A stretch of 62,000 nucleotides of DNA from Zygnema cylindricum (Eukaryota > Streptophyta > Zygnematophyceae > Zygnematales > Zygnemataceae), in the NCBI GenBank assembly GCA_037447655.1, contig JBBHKE010002248.1, positions 1 to 62,000 of the forward strand, written 5' to 3'. Shown here piece by piece: positions 43,118 to 54,105 of the stretch. The notes below the pieces were generated by a model that did no database searches, was not told the origin of the DNA, and saw only the letters and a program-made list of their open reading frames with translations. The stretch's first letter is position 1. Every line of letters begins with the position of its first letter. Both the position numbers and the translations under genes were made by a program.

Positions 43118-44186
43118 CGTCACAGGCCCTCCCTCAAGGATCTCGGTGTTTAATGGGCAGAAGTATCTTTATTGGGCGGATTTGACTAAGTCTTACGTGA
43201 AACAAGTGAAATTATATGATGTGATTTACGGTATCCTTCCGGATACAGATCCGAAGTTTGAAAAAAAAATGAGGATGCATTTCATGTTCTGAAATTACTT
43301 TTGTCAGAAGATCTGAACATGACATATATCAATATCTCTACGGCATTGAAATTTGGATGGCTCTGAGTGAATCTAATGTCTTAGCTAGTGAGCAGAATGA
43401 GGTTGTAATTGCTGGCAAAATTTGGGACTATAAGTATACTGGGGGTGACATGAGCTCATATTGTAATGGCTTGAAGCTTTTATTGTCGAAGAATGCATTC
43501 TACGAGGGAATTTTCCCCCTTATCATCAAGCCATGATTCTAATGAGAGGGCTTCCTATTGAATATAGAGGAGCTGCGGAGTAGTTAAGAATGTTAGAGAA
43601 GAGTAAATGGAATATAAATGTAGCTCAGGCGTATATCTTAGATGAAGAGGCCACTTAGATAGCCTTAAATGCAGGTTAGTAAGTGGTTGCTTACAATGCA
43701 CATACATATAAGCCGGCTGGATTTAATGGAAATAGAAACTTTACACCAAATCAAAATTATAGGCAACATGATAGGTGTGTCTATTGCTTTGGTCAAGGTC
43801 ATGTTTTCCGGTTGTGTCCGGCATTTATAAAAGCGTGTGAAATAAGAATTTATCTCAAGCTCAGCTATCAAGGAGTTACTATGGGTGAAGTCGCTCCTCC
43901 AAGAACTTGATTTTATGCAATTAGGACCTCAAATAGTGTGGTGTGACAACCAGGCAACTATTGCGATTGCATCCAATCCGAGTAATCACTTCAAAAGCAA
44001 GCACATTGACATCAAGCTGTAATTTGTAAGAGAAAAGGTGATGAACATAATTTTGAAACTCAGTTATCTTCGGGATGAGAAGATGGTAACAGATATGATG
44101 ACTAAGCCTCTACCTACACCTAAGTTGAAGTTTTGTAGGGAGGAATACAGACTTAGTGGCTAAGAGAGTCTAAAGCTTTAGGGGAG
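43118..44186 (+). pseudogene. Element L internal region: gag fused to RNase H end
   Basis: HVTGPPSRISVFNGQKYLYWADL follows the LTR, with CGTCACAGGCCCTCC in the place of the anticodon-arm primer site (five substitutions from D's). The Gag core is frameshifted, and a CCHC knuckle CVYCFGQGHVFRLC lies near 43774-43815. At about 43865 the sequence switches to RNase H (KELL-VKSLLQELDFMQ, WCDNQATIAIASNP, MMTKPLPTPKLKFC), ending near 44160, then the polypurine tract TTTAGGGGAG. The jump marks the internal deletion. Confidence 0.8.
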
Positions 44187-45247
44187 TGTAGTTTTGGAAA
44201 CCCTGAGTCCTCTCTATATCTTGTTGTTATATTGCCATGCTGCGCTAAGTATGACATCGTTGCTGGAAACCTTGAGTATTACTCATGCAGCTATGCTACA
44301 GTGACCTGCCATCGCAGCTGCGCTGTTCTAATATCACAGCTGCGCTGACAAGTCATAGCAGTCATAACAGTCACAGCAATCATAGCAGTCACAGTAGAGT
44401 CATAGCAACTACAGGTGTCACAGCATTCATAGCAATCACAGTAGAGTCATAGCAGCTATAGCAGTCTGCGCATAAAAGTGTTATGAACTTTAGTCAGTTT
44501 GTGTGAAGATAAATTGACGGGGATATAATTTAGTGAGTATGGAACTTCAAAGGGAGTACACAGATTAGGTGCACATCAGGCACACGTGTCGGTCTGTGAG
44601 AAATTCAAGATTGGTTGTTATAGAAATAAAGGTACAGTTTCATTTGAGGACCGAAGTTACACGTGGAGGTTCATCTTCAATGACGAACAATATGCGGACG
44701 GCGGACAGAGTCCGCCAACATTTTGGAAGAGAACTATTGACTGCGTCGTCATTTCAACAGACGAACTTTGACCGCGAACTATTTTACTTTAGCGGTTGTC
44801 CGCTCCTTGATCATTGTAAATCTTTTGTGTACGATTGACGGCGGGGGTTTTGTTTTGATGAAGATTAGTGTACTGATCGACCATGGTAATTATGGTACGG
44901 CGTGATCAGTTGAAGGATCACTTGTATATGTAAGACTTAGATTAATTATAGGAAGTATGATTTTTGTATGGAAAATTGCGAAGCAATTTTTGAGTGTCTT
45001 TGAATAATAAGATCATTGTGATCTTTTGGCATAACCTTGTGAAATTATGCATCTTGTCTCTTTGGTGTATATTCTATATTGTGGCAAATTTGCAGACCTA
45101 GTGTGTGTCTGATTTTTCTAGGACTTCATTGTGAAGTTGGTTCTCTTTGGGATTTCGTGAGAGTTTCCTCTTTGTGTAATTGTTTGCAATGACAAATGTT
45201 GGTGCTTCTTCATCTTTGTCAGGGGCACTAGTCACTTCAAATCAACA
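44187..45247 (+). repeat. 3' LTR of element L
   Basis: Begins TGTAGTTTTGGAAACC, ends AAATCAACA. About 38 bp longer than the 5' copy, owing mostly to extra CATAGCAATCACAGTAGAGT-type units at 44380-44460. It retains the in-LTR gag start (ATGACAAATGTTGG near 45189). Confidence 0.85.
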
Positions 45248-46024
45248 TGAGGCTCATTTGGGCGAGATAGTTTAGTTACCTTGTGAGCCGCCTATTTTTC
45301 TTGGATCCTTTTGTTGCTCCTTCTCCTCCCCTCAAACTCCGAAGCTGGGATAGAGGGAAGTGTTTGATTTCTCCTTACTGTCTCATCGGCTCCCCTATCC
45401 TTAGAAGCCTGTTTCGGTCCCTCTTCTTCTGTCTCCTCGAATCCATAGGAATATATGACATTTCGGTGGATCGCCTGTGTCCTGGATCTCCCTTGAATCT
45501 GCAATCCGTGTTTCACTCATGTCCCTTTTGGGAAAGATGGAGTCCTCCTCATTTTCAAACTCAAATCTGATTCTTACCTTTTTGGTATATTTAAAAGGGT
45601 CAAATGATTTCCCTTCGACAACTAGGTGTTTGACTAGAATGATATCTCTCTTTGCTAAGTCATAGACTATATATCCCTTGACATCCTCATCATATCCTAC
45701 AAAGTATCCGGGTTTTCCCTTAGCATCTAGTTTCGAGTTTTTCTTATCCGTAACTTGGCTACCGAATACTTTAAAGTGAGAGATATCTCGTTTCCTTCCC
45801 ACCCATCTCTCATAAGGTGTCATTCCTTTTACAATTGAGGTAAGTACTCTATTCTTTATAAAATTTGCACAGTTCATGGCCTCTGCCCAAAATCTCTTTC
45901 CTATTTTCTTATGGGCCAACATACTACATGCACTATCTCCTAATGTTCGGTTCAACCTCTCAGCTACCCCATTTTGTTCCGGGTTATATGGTACGGTTTG
46001 TTGCGGGTTATATGGTACGTTTTT
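45248..46024 (-). pseudogene. Element K linker and integrase C-terminal relic
   Basis: Continuation of K beyond L. Minus strand from about 46000: PEQNGVAERLNRTLGDSACSML (catalytic Glu motif), FWAEAMNCANFIKNRV, TPYERWVGRKRDISHFKVFGSQ, GKPGYFVGYDEDVKGYIVYDL, DIILVKHLVV and GKSFDPFKYTKKV, then a frameshift into the linker near 45400. K ends at about 46000, where GGGTTATATGGTACG is duplicated and unrelated tandem repeats start, so its integrase core, protease, gag and 5' LTR are missing. Confidence 0.8.
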
Positions 46025-46180
46025 CAGATTTGCGATGCTTTGTCGCGTTGCCTAAGATTTGCGAAATGAATATTGACTACCGTGTCAGATTTGAGACGCT
46101 TTGTCGCGTTCTCTAAGATTTTCGAAATGAATAGTGTACTACCGTGTCAGATTTGCGACGCTTTGTCGCGTTCCCTAGAC
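46025..46180 (+). repeat. Tandem repeat, 2.5 units of 61-62 bp at the broken end of K
   Basis: Units begin CAGATTTGCGATGCTTTGTC (46025), CAGATTTGAGACGCTTTGTC (46086) and CAGATTTGCGACGCTTTGTC (46148, partial). They are followed by two copies of TGGCATGGTATATTGGGC-like strings (46186-46232) and preceded by two of GGGTTATATGGTACG (45980-46020). Confidence 0.9.
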
Positions 46181-46402
46181 TTTTTGCATGGTATATTGGG
46201 CGTTGTTTGGCATGGTATATTGGGCCTTGTTTTACCCCATCGACTCTCCAACTTGGCTTGTAATCCTCTATCACGTACATCATACAACCGGGTATTCTTT
46301 TATCCTTTCTCTAAAACCCGTCTCCGGTACTTGACACGTTTAAAATATTTCTTATCTCATGAATGGAGTTAACATTTTCCTTACTGTGGAATACTCTCTA
46401 CC
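46181..46402. other. Unassigned sequence before the assembly gap
   Basis: No recognisable coding or repeat family beyond the short duplication just after 46181. It ends in ten Ns at 46403-46412, so the true distance to the next block is unknown. Confidence 0.5.
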
Positions 46403-46412
46403 NNNNNNNNNN
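46403..46412. other. Assembly gap (10 N)
   Basis: Ten N characters in the given sequence. The gap lies beside tandem repeats and LTR material, a common cause of assembly breaks. Confidence 0.99.
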
Positions 46413-46935
46413 TTTTATCAATTTTCCAGTTAGTACTGTCAAACAAATCGGGTATCAACAGGGCACGCGTATTATGCGTGCTTTGCTTGCGCGCTTATGA
46501 CAACCTTAAGTTCATAAAAGATCCAGATCTCTAACGTTTTATTTTTCGTTTTATCATCTATAACTGTCGGACGGTGATTGAGGAGGAGTTCAGGGGTGTG
46601 AACAGCGTCAGTGACTTCTGACTTCCACCGCTTAATGTCTAATATAATTAAGACTATATGGATAAGACTACCGGCTATTGTCGGTTTGACAAGTGGCAGG
46701 TACCACGATCAAATCCTGGTCCTGGCAAAACTATCTTTTACAGAAAACCCCCTATAAAACAACTGTCTGTCTCCCTCTAGACAGCACAGGCAGCCATGGC
46801 TAACTCCTCCTTCAGTCTTCAGTGACTGCGACAAGTGTGGGGACTTGAGGAGGAGTTAGTGGCAGGCTGTCAATATCTACTATTTTGCTTTTTATTTTGC
46901 AATCTCTAGACCTAGAAAATACTTGAATTCCAACA
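46413..46935 (-). repeat. Family 2 LTR fragment
   Basis: Ends at GAATTCCAACA (46935; minus strand TGTTGGAATTC), preceded by the family marker ACCTAGAAAATACTTG and the hairpin CAGGCAGCCATGGC with GACTGCGACAAGTGTGGGG (46785-46870). A tRNA-like piece with GATCAAATCCTGG lies at 46640-46726. The remainder is lost at or beyond the gap, and 3' of 46935 no family 2 internal sequence is present, so it is a fragment or solo LTR. Confidence 0.65.
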
Positions 46936-47100
46936 GTATTCGCGCGTTCGTTTCGTGCGTATTATGCGCACGGGACAACTATGGGCTAAACAAACTGTCA
47001 TGATTGACCTTTTAACTATTTTGTATTTTTTTGTGTGGCGGATGCCGCATAGTGTTAAGGACGGAGGTGTCGTAAACGTGTCTAGCTGTCACATGAAAAC

Positions 47101-47330
47101 TATAGTGCACCGTGATCGCTATTAGCGTCAATGTTGTTTTCGTCACTTAAAACATATTTTCTCCGTACACACTAGTTGGATTTTCAATTTGAGACCGCCA
47201 ATCGGAAGTTGAGAATGCTACCTTTCAATCGAAACCGTCAGATCCACAATCCTACAGGTGTGTACGCAGAAAATATGTTTTAAGTGGCAAAAAAAACATT
47301 GAAGATAATAGCGATTCACGGTGTACTGTA
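47101..47330. mobile_element. MITE copy 2, mariner-like ends
   Basis: About 230 bp with terminal inverted repeats of about 70 bp (left TAGTGCACCGTG, reversed right CAGTACACCGTG, then CGCTATTA and CACTTAAAACATATTTTCT in both). It is flanked by TA on both sides. Same family as 20629-20843. The CAGT start and TA target suggest Tc1/mariner mobilisation. No ORF. Confidence 0.8.
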
Positions 47331-48749
47331 CAGATTGTGTAACAACGTTGTATGAAACTTTTTTCTTATAATTGAAATACACGTCAGAGAAGCAGACTGA
47401 AAGAATTCTAAGGGTGTGTCCCCGTGTATTAAAATATCGACTTTTCTCTGTCGTTTCCCCTAAAATTCGGTCCCTAACGAGAAAAATTTTAGCCATACGA
47501 AAATCAATTTTACCACATACAGTGAACGTCAATTCGATAATTTGAATGTACTCCATGTTTGTCTTCATGTGAACACATTTTGGCGTCTTCATCTTTTCGA
47601 ACCCCCGGGCAACAGAATCCTCGCATCAAAAAAATTCATCAGAAATCGCCCAGCGAAGGGATTTCAACGAAAGTACCTCAAACAGCGAATAAAAAACGAC
47701 CCACGCACGCGCCACACAAGTGAGAAAATTTTAGGACGAGTGAGAGTACTCGCTAATTTCTCCCTGTCCGTCACTTGCATGTACGAAAAATACGAGCATG
47801 TACGGAATAAAATTCGCGGGGGTCTTTGACCTCCACTTTCATTCATGGGTCTTTCGCCAAAAGTTTGCGCCATTGTCGCCTCTCCTTTCTTCTTTTCACA
47901 TTATTGCTTTTAGCTCACACTTTTTAGAATGAGGCACGACAGTTTTGGTATGAAATTAAAGATTTAAAAAATAACTATTTTCACTACTTTTAAGTTTATT
48001 TTTATGGCAATTCGAGTGAGAAAAGTTGAAAAAATGAAATCGGAGAGCCATGGCTGAAAGTTCTTGAATTAATGACGTCGACATTGTCACAAGTGAGCAT
48101 GGCGTCACAATGTCACAAAACCATAAACATCTACAATGTCATAAAATTACAAAAATCTAGTGGTCTACAATTGTCGTTGTCGTTGTTTTTGTTAGGGTCA
48201 CCATTCGTCGGAAGTTTCGTAGTCATCTTGAACCGTCACAAAGTTGTACTTACGTCCACAACCATCACATGTCAAAGTTCCGATTTCATTTTTGCACAAT
48301 GGGACGCTCTTCAAAGTAGTAGAGAATCTTCATTAGACTCCAAAATACTTCTTCAAAGTTTCGATTACATGGGGACAAAGCCTAAGTCATCCTATGCTCT
48401 ACATTTTTGTCAAGAAAAAACAAAATATATTTGTCGTCTCCTCTAAAAAATCAAAAACTAACCTGTCACTAAATATTTAGGTGAAACCCTCACGATAGAG
48501 TTCGACAAATACGGAGAATAATGCTTGCCAGAAAACGACAACCTTCCAATGTTGGATTTTCGTACTTAATTTGCAAAAGTTCATATTTTGCCAAATGGCA
48601 TTTATCATATGCTATCACTAATCCGTACAGCTACACTTATTCCTACATGTCTTTGAGCAGCCAAGTTTCTATGTTCAAACGATGCAACTTTTTAGAGACG
48701 ACCGCTGAGTGGCCGCCTCAGAATGCCTCACATCTAAACCTTGAGGATG
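47331..48749. other. Unannotated stretch between the MITE and E
   Basis: Several open frames of 70-130 codons occur (for example 47542-47829, 48072-48446 and 48521-48750, all plus), but none shows a recognisable motif or consistent composition, so they are not called as genes. The last one runs into the E insertion. It ends before the AAAAC target duplication at 48750-48754. Confidence 0.45.
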
Positions 48750-48754
48750 AAAAC

Positions 48755-49757
48755 TACAATTCTTTGTCCCTTATTTGGATTGCAAAATTCAGCCAGCCTC
48801 TAGGTAGTTTTTCACTAACCCACTTTCAACTAGAAGAGCTGCTACCCAAGCAAGCAAATAGACAATCTGACTACAAAGCTATGCATTTTGGACTCCCTCG
48901 AGTCCACAACAAAAAGAATCATTGAAAACGCCCAACCAGACGATTAGTTATCAAGTGGCAAAAATGCCAATATTTATACAAGCTTACTCGGAGAGAGGCG
49001 GCTACCTCCTCAATCCTCTAAGTCATAAACCCCTTTGACAACCCCTATCTACTGATGTACGAACCAATCAGAAGACTATACAGTACAGAAAGGTATAAGG
49101 GCCGATGTACTTTATGTACGGCCTGTGTACGACAAGGCTATGGAGTTGACGTCAGTCTCCTACACACTTGTCCTCGAGCACCCCGGGATTCCCGCTTCTC
49201 AATGATATCTTGACACATGTTGACAGGTCATGTCATGTCCAAAAATCGCCAAGGCCGTCATTCCAGAATCTCGACGATGATGAGGATCGTCGGATACAAA
49301 CCGACTTTTAATGTTAACCGTTCAAAATAACAAATGTTCGGTACATTTGTTTCGTGCCTACTAAAATCTCAACTAGTTTCTATGTCCTCAATTTGTTATT
49401 CCGTTGATCAAATTAATGATCTAGCTAGTGTTTTAATAGCTATCAAATCCTATGTATCCTAACGGACTACTATGACAGACTGGTAAGAGTTGACGGCTAC
49501 GCCTCGCTTTGCTAGTCGGAGGTTCGAATCGTGCTAGACTCAACCTTTTTGTTGAGAATGACTTAGGTCACTCTTTAGCCTTGCCTAAAGAGCTGAGGCA
49601 ACCATGGCTCCACCGCCCTCTCTCTCCTTCAGTTACTACAACAAGTATGGGGGCTAGAGAGAGAAGATGGAGGCAGGTTGCCTGAGCTTTTTCTTTTAGC
49701 TTGTTCTAAACAATTAAGACCTAGAAAATATCTCCCCTAAATTTAGTGATTTCAACA
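48755..49757 (-). repeat. 3' LTR of element E
   Basis: From TGTTGAAATCAC (49757, after the polypurine tract) to 48755. A long hairpin at 49597-49682 has arms GGCAACC/GGTTGCC and CTCTCTCT/AGAGAGAG. The tRNA-like module at 49462-49550 has GGTTCGAATCG at 49521-49531. Confidence 0.88.
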
Positions 49758-51340
49758 CTCCCTTTATTTACTACTCTAATTTTAGTTTCTCTTTTAATCC
49801 ACACTTTTATTTGCAGTATTTTAGCTTGGGAGAGGGCACAGGCTTTGTCATCATATCAACTACCATTTCCCCAACACCTCTATTCACAAGATTCACAATT
49901 TTGTTTTCAACCTTTTCCCTCACAAAATTCAATCTTATATGGATATGCTTAGCCTTAAAATGATGTTTTGGATTGGCTGCAATTGCAATTGCAATCTGAT
50001 TATCACAAAACACTTAGGCACTCCCTTCTTCATATACCCTTGTTCTTGCAATAAAGACTTGACCCACATCAGCTATTTCACAACAGAACAAGTGGCCATA
50101 TACTCAGCTTCCAAAGTGGGCCCGAGCAACCACCTTTTGTTGCTTGCTGTCGAACAGCAAGCACCTTCTCCCACATATAACAAATACCCAGAAGTGCATC
50201 TTCTCATAGGTGCATCCCCATAATTGACATCACTCCAAGTAGTGATGTCAGTGTGCTCCCCTCCCAAATGCAACCATAAATCACTGGTTCCCACCAAATA
50301 TCTCATGACTCTCTTGGCTGCCTCCCTGTCTCTCTTCCTAGGATCATTCAGAATTCTACTGAGGACTCTTACTGCTGCTGCTATGTCCGGTTGGGTACAA
50401 TTCATAAAGTAAATCAAGCTTTCTACAACCTGTCTATAAGGAATGAACTTCATAAACTGTCTCTCTTTTGGACTCATCTGATCATCTAGTATTATCACTC
50501 CTCCTTCTACGCTCCTATCACTTACTTTCTTCAAGTCCATGGGAGTGGTACAACTTTTTGCCTTTTCCATCTAAAATTTCTCAAGCATATTTCCGATAGC
50601 TTCCTTCTGAGTATGTCTGATTATTCTCTTCCCCCTATCTCTTTCCATTTGAATCCCCAAGATATATTTAGCTTCCCCTAAATCCTTCATGTCAAATGTG
50701 CTTCTAAGATCTTTCTTTAACTTATTGATCTTTTCCATAGACTTACTTAAAACCAACAAATCATCCACATAAATTGCAATAAAAATTACACCATTCTCAT
50801 CCTCAAACATATAAATAGAATGGTCAGAATTGATCCTAATATATCCCAGATAGGGGAGAAACTCATCTAGTTTTAGTTCCATTGTTAGGGAGCCTGTTTG
50901 AGTCCATATAAGGACTTTATGAGCGTGCAAACTTTGCTCTCTTCTCCTTCCTCTAGAAATCCCTCTGGTTGTCACATGTAGATTTTTTCCTCTAGTTCAG
51001 CGTTGAGGAAAGCGGTCTTGATATCCATCTAGTGTATTTCCATGTCTTTCGCTGCTGTTAAACTAAGGAGAATCTTTACAGATGGGAACTGAACCACTGG
51101 AGCAAAAGTCTCCTCATAATCTATCCCCTCTTTTTGGGTAAACCCTTTTGCTACCAATCGAGCCTTATATCTCTCAATGGTATTATCTGGGTTCAGTTTC
51201 AATTCAAATACCCATTTGCACCCGATAGGTTTTCTGTCTGGAGGCCAGTCCACCAGCTCCGAAGTATTAGCTTCCATGATGGAAGCCATCTCATCATTTA
51301 TGACTCTAACCCATCGCTCTTTCTCTGGACTGTCCATTGC
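49758..51340 (-). pseudogene. Element E RT and RNase H relic
   Basis: From 51337 down: [46 protein letters not shown], a break near 51025, then a frameshifted YGLKQAP region, LDEFLPYLGYIRINSDHSIYMF, YVDD (about 50757-50768), YILGIQMERDRGKRIIRHTQ, a TAG near 50571, IPYRQVVESLIYFM and CTQPDIAAAVRVL. RNase H: TWSDVNYGDAP, LEAEYMATC, VFCDNQIAIAIAANPKHH, ending near 49805. Catalytic residues are mostly kept despite the breaks. Confidence 0.85.
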
Positions 51341-52990
51341 CTCCGAGTATGACTGAGGCTCATCTGGGTGAAATAGCTTCGTTACCTTGTGAGCAGCCTG
51401 TTTTTCTAGTAGTCATTTGCTGCTCCTCCATCCTCCCTCAAAGTTGGAAGCTAGAATGGAGGGAAATCTCGCGTTCCCCTTTACTGTCTCATCGGCTCCC
51501 CTATCCATGGAAGCCGGTTGTGGCTCATCTTCCTCTCAATCCTTAGAGTGTGTAGAAATGTGAGGAGATTTTGGTATATCTCTCCCATCTTGGATCTCCC
51601 CTGAATCTGCAATCACGTTTTCACTTCTGTCCCTTCTGGGAAGATCTAAGTGTTCCTCACTCTCGGACTCAAAACTGATTTTGTTTTTCATAGTGTATTT
51701 AAAAGGATCAAATGACTTTCTTTCATCCATGATAACTAGATGCTTTACCAGAATGATATCTTGTTTAGCCAAGTCATAGACTCTATATTTTTTGACATCT
51801 TCATCATATCCCACAAAATATCTCGGTTTCCCTTTAGCATCTAGTTTCCAGTTTTTCTTGTTGTATCAAGACTGTAAACTTGACTACCGAATATTTTCAA
51901 GTGAAAAATATTCGGTTTCCTTCCAACCCATCTCTCATAAGGTCTCATTCCTTCAACGGCTATAGTGAGGACTCTATTTTTAATGTAATTAGCACAGTTC
52001 ATGGCCTCTGCCCAAAATCTTCTTCTATTTTCTCATCTGCCAACATACTAAACACACTATCTCCCAAAGTTCGGTTCAACCTTTCAGTTACCCCATTTTG
52101 TTCTGGATTATTAAGTACAATTTTCTGATGTTGAACTCCCTAATCTCTAAAGTATTCCTCAAAATGGTTAGAGGTGTACTCTCCCCTATTATCACTCGTT
52201 ATTTCTTAATGGGGGTTCCGTGCAACTTCTCACTCAACGCTTAGAATTCTTTGAAGTACTTTGGTGTTTCAGACTTTGTTTTTAGGAAGTAGACTCTAGA
52301 ATATCTGGACCAATCATATGTAATTGTCAGCATATACCTCTTTCCCCCAACTAAAGGTACTCTTGCTGGTCCCCAGATATATGTGTGGACCAGATCTAGT
52401 GCTTTATCACCTCTATACGTGGCAGTTTTGGGAAAGGGGAGTTTGTGAGCTTTACCTTGGGCACAGCCACTATAATCATCCATCATTTCATTATCCCCAA
52501 ACTTAATGCCTTCTACTACACCCAGCTTCTTCATTTCGCTGAGCCTATCAAAATACACATGCCATAATCGCTTTTGCCAGATCATCAAGCTCGAGACACC
52601 ACCATAGTAAGCACTCTTCTTTTCATTACTCAAGTAAAGCCTAAACATTCCTTGGTTACCCTTATCTGCTCTGAAGTAGACTTCATCTCCGTACTTAGGT
52701 GTAAAGACTCCCTTTCTAGTGAAGGTATCAAAATCCTTCTCATCTAATACAGAAATAAACACAAGATTTTTACTCAGCTCAGGAATGTAGAGCACATCTA
52801 CGAAGGTGAGTATAGAAGTCTTACCCTCCACTAAAACTTTTAGATCTACCGAGCCCCCTAGATATGTGCTAACTACTCTCCCATCCCCATACTCTATTTC
52901 TACAATAGGGATCTTTCTTAGCTTAGTGAAGAGGTGCCTGTCACGCCACATATGCATCGATGCACTTGAATTGATGATCCATCCTTCCAC
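51341..52990 (-). pseudogene. Element E integrase relic with protease end
   Basis: From 52990: GWIINSSASMHMW (protease motif changed from D-S-G-A to N-S-S-A, so inactive), VLYIPELSKNLVF, WQKRLWHVYFD (integrase His pair partly lost), YSGCAQGKAHKLPFPK (first Cys of the CxxC pair changed to Tyr), HTYIWGP (first core Asp replaced by Tyr), and TYDWSRYSRVYF. A frameshift near 52241 leads to SDNRGEYTS and NGVTERLN, then KIFGSQVYSL-, YFVGYDEDVKKYRVYDL and the linker to 51536. Confidence 0.85.
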
Positions 52991-54105
52991 TGGAGCTTCC
53001 CGAATGGCTCTAAGAGCAAACTTATGTTTTTCCGAGGAATATCCTTCTCCTACAAATTCTTGTAAAGCAGAAGCTCCCCATCCTCCTCCTTAGAAGACTC
53101 GTCCTCCTCGGTCTCTCCTTTTACTCATGTGACCACAAGTGCCTTCTTCTTCCCTTTGGAAGAACCCCCTCCACAGTTTTCTTGGAGCCTCAGCTTTGAC
53201 AGCTTGATGCAATCACCTATGAAGTGTCCATGCTTTTTAGAGAAATGGGAAAGACCCTTTCGAGGCCTGGGTTCTCTAGATTGATCCCCTTTGAAGTTAT
53301 TCTACTGCTTTTCGGATCCTTCCTCCACCGGTTTGTTCCGGCTGCAACAGCTTGAACGCTCTTTCCTCCTCTGGGGATCTCGATGGTGTTCTCCTCCATG
53401 AGTATCATTCGGACCACGGTGTTCCACTTCCAAGAACTATCATCCATTTGCTGCACTCGGTACACTATGTTTTCATACTTCTCATGCAACTTCATGATGA
53501 GGGTGTTAACTTTCATTTTCATTGTGCTTGTCCATCCGGCACTTTCCATCTCCATTTACAGACAAGAGAGATCATTACAGTAGTTTAACATCTTCCCTCC
53601 TTTGTAAGTATAACTCGTCAATCTTTGCTCAACCAGCAGGAGCCCCTAAATGGTACCAGCTCTATAAACCTCAACTAAAGTCATCCACAACTCCTCGGCC
53701 TTGAAGATGTGAAGATGAGATGTCGCCAAAGCTTGAGTGAGGTGCCTCAAAATGAAATGCCTGGCAGTCATGTTGGTAAACTCCCACATTTGAATATCAT
53801 TTTTCTCAGTCTTTACGACCACCGCTCTGCGTGCCGCGACGATAGGAGTGAGAGGTATCTCCTTTCCTTTCCCCTTTTTGGACATATTGATGTTCCCATC
53901 ATCTGTCTTTTCCGTTGGAGCAGATGCTCCTGCAAAAAATCTCACTCCTCCAAACCCTGGTGGACTTCCCTGAGATGGACGTTTTACTTGTCCACTAACA
54001 ACACCCCATTATCATTTTCCACACAATACCACTATCATCCTGGGTTCCCAGTAAATGAACCCAAATCCGTTGAATATGAGCACCCTAGAGGGTGGGCCCA
54101 TAACC
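52991..54105 (-). pseudogene. Element E gag relic
   Basis: From about 54105: VMGPPSRVLIFNGFG-like start overlapping the primer site, a PSQGSPPGFGGVRFF-type linker, then an open 99-codon run (53945-53646) including VVVKTEKNDIQMWEFTNMTARHFILRHLTQALATSHLHIFKAEELW. TAG at 53646-53648, then LLVEQRLTSYTYKGGKMLNYCNDL and YRVQQMDDSSWKW. A frameshift near 53290 precedes the weak knuckle (FPISLKSMDTS, Cys residues lost). Confidence 0.8.
54091..54105 (-). promoter_or_regulatory. Primer-binding site of element E
   Basis: GGTTATGGGCCCACC on the minus strand, identical to D over 15 bases and directly abutting the LTR, although the surrounding gag has many changes. It is complementary to the anticodon arm of initiator Met tRNA. 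Confidence 0.8.

Larger units (their letters stand above)
42095..45247 (+). mobile_element. Element L, small internally deleted copia element inserted in K
   Basis: LTRs at 42095-43117 and 44187-45247 with only 1.07 kb between them. Flanks are TAAGG (42090-42094) and TGAGG (45248-45252), one mismatch. The right copy matches the target seen in E (GACTGAGGCTCATCTGGG at about 51350). Internally, gag is fused to the C-terminal part of RNase H, so protease, integrase and RT are absent. A non-autonomous derivative related to family 3 by its gag start and RNase H end. Confidence 0.9.

Noticed and set aside
42240-44460. CRISPR-like spaced short repeats (CATAGCAGTCACAG units)
   Set aside because: Spacing is irregular, units overlap, the context is LTRs of a eukaryotic retrotransposon, and no cas genes are present.
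48072-48750. Open frames of 120-130 codons left of E
   Set aside because: No recognisable domain, Ser/Tyr/Cys-rich chance composition, and no splice or homology support.
49495-49552. Functional tRNA gene
   Set aside because: B-box and T-arm-like pairing are present, but a seven-base acceptor stem and a normal seven-base anticodon loop cannot be formed; better called tRNA-like within an LTR.
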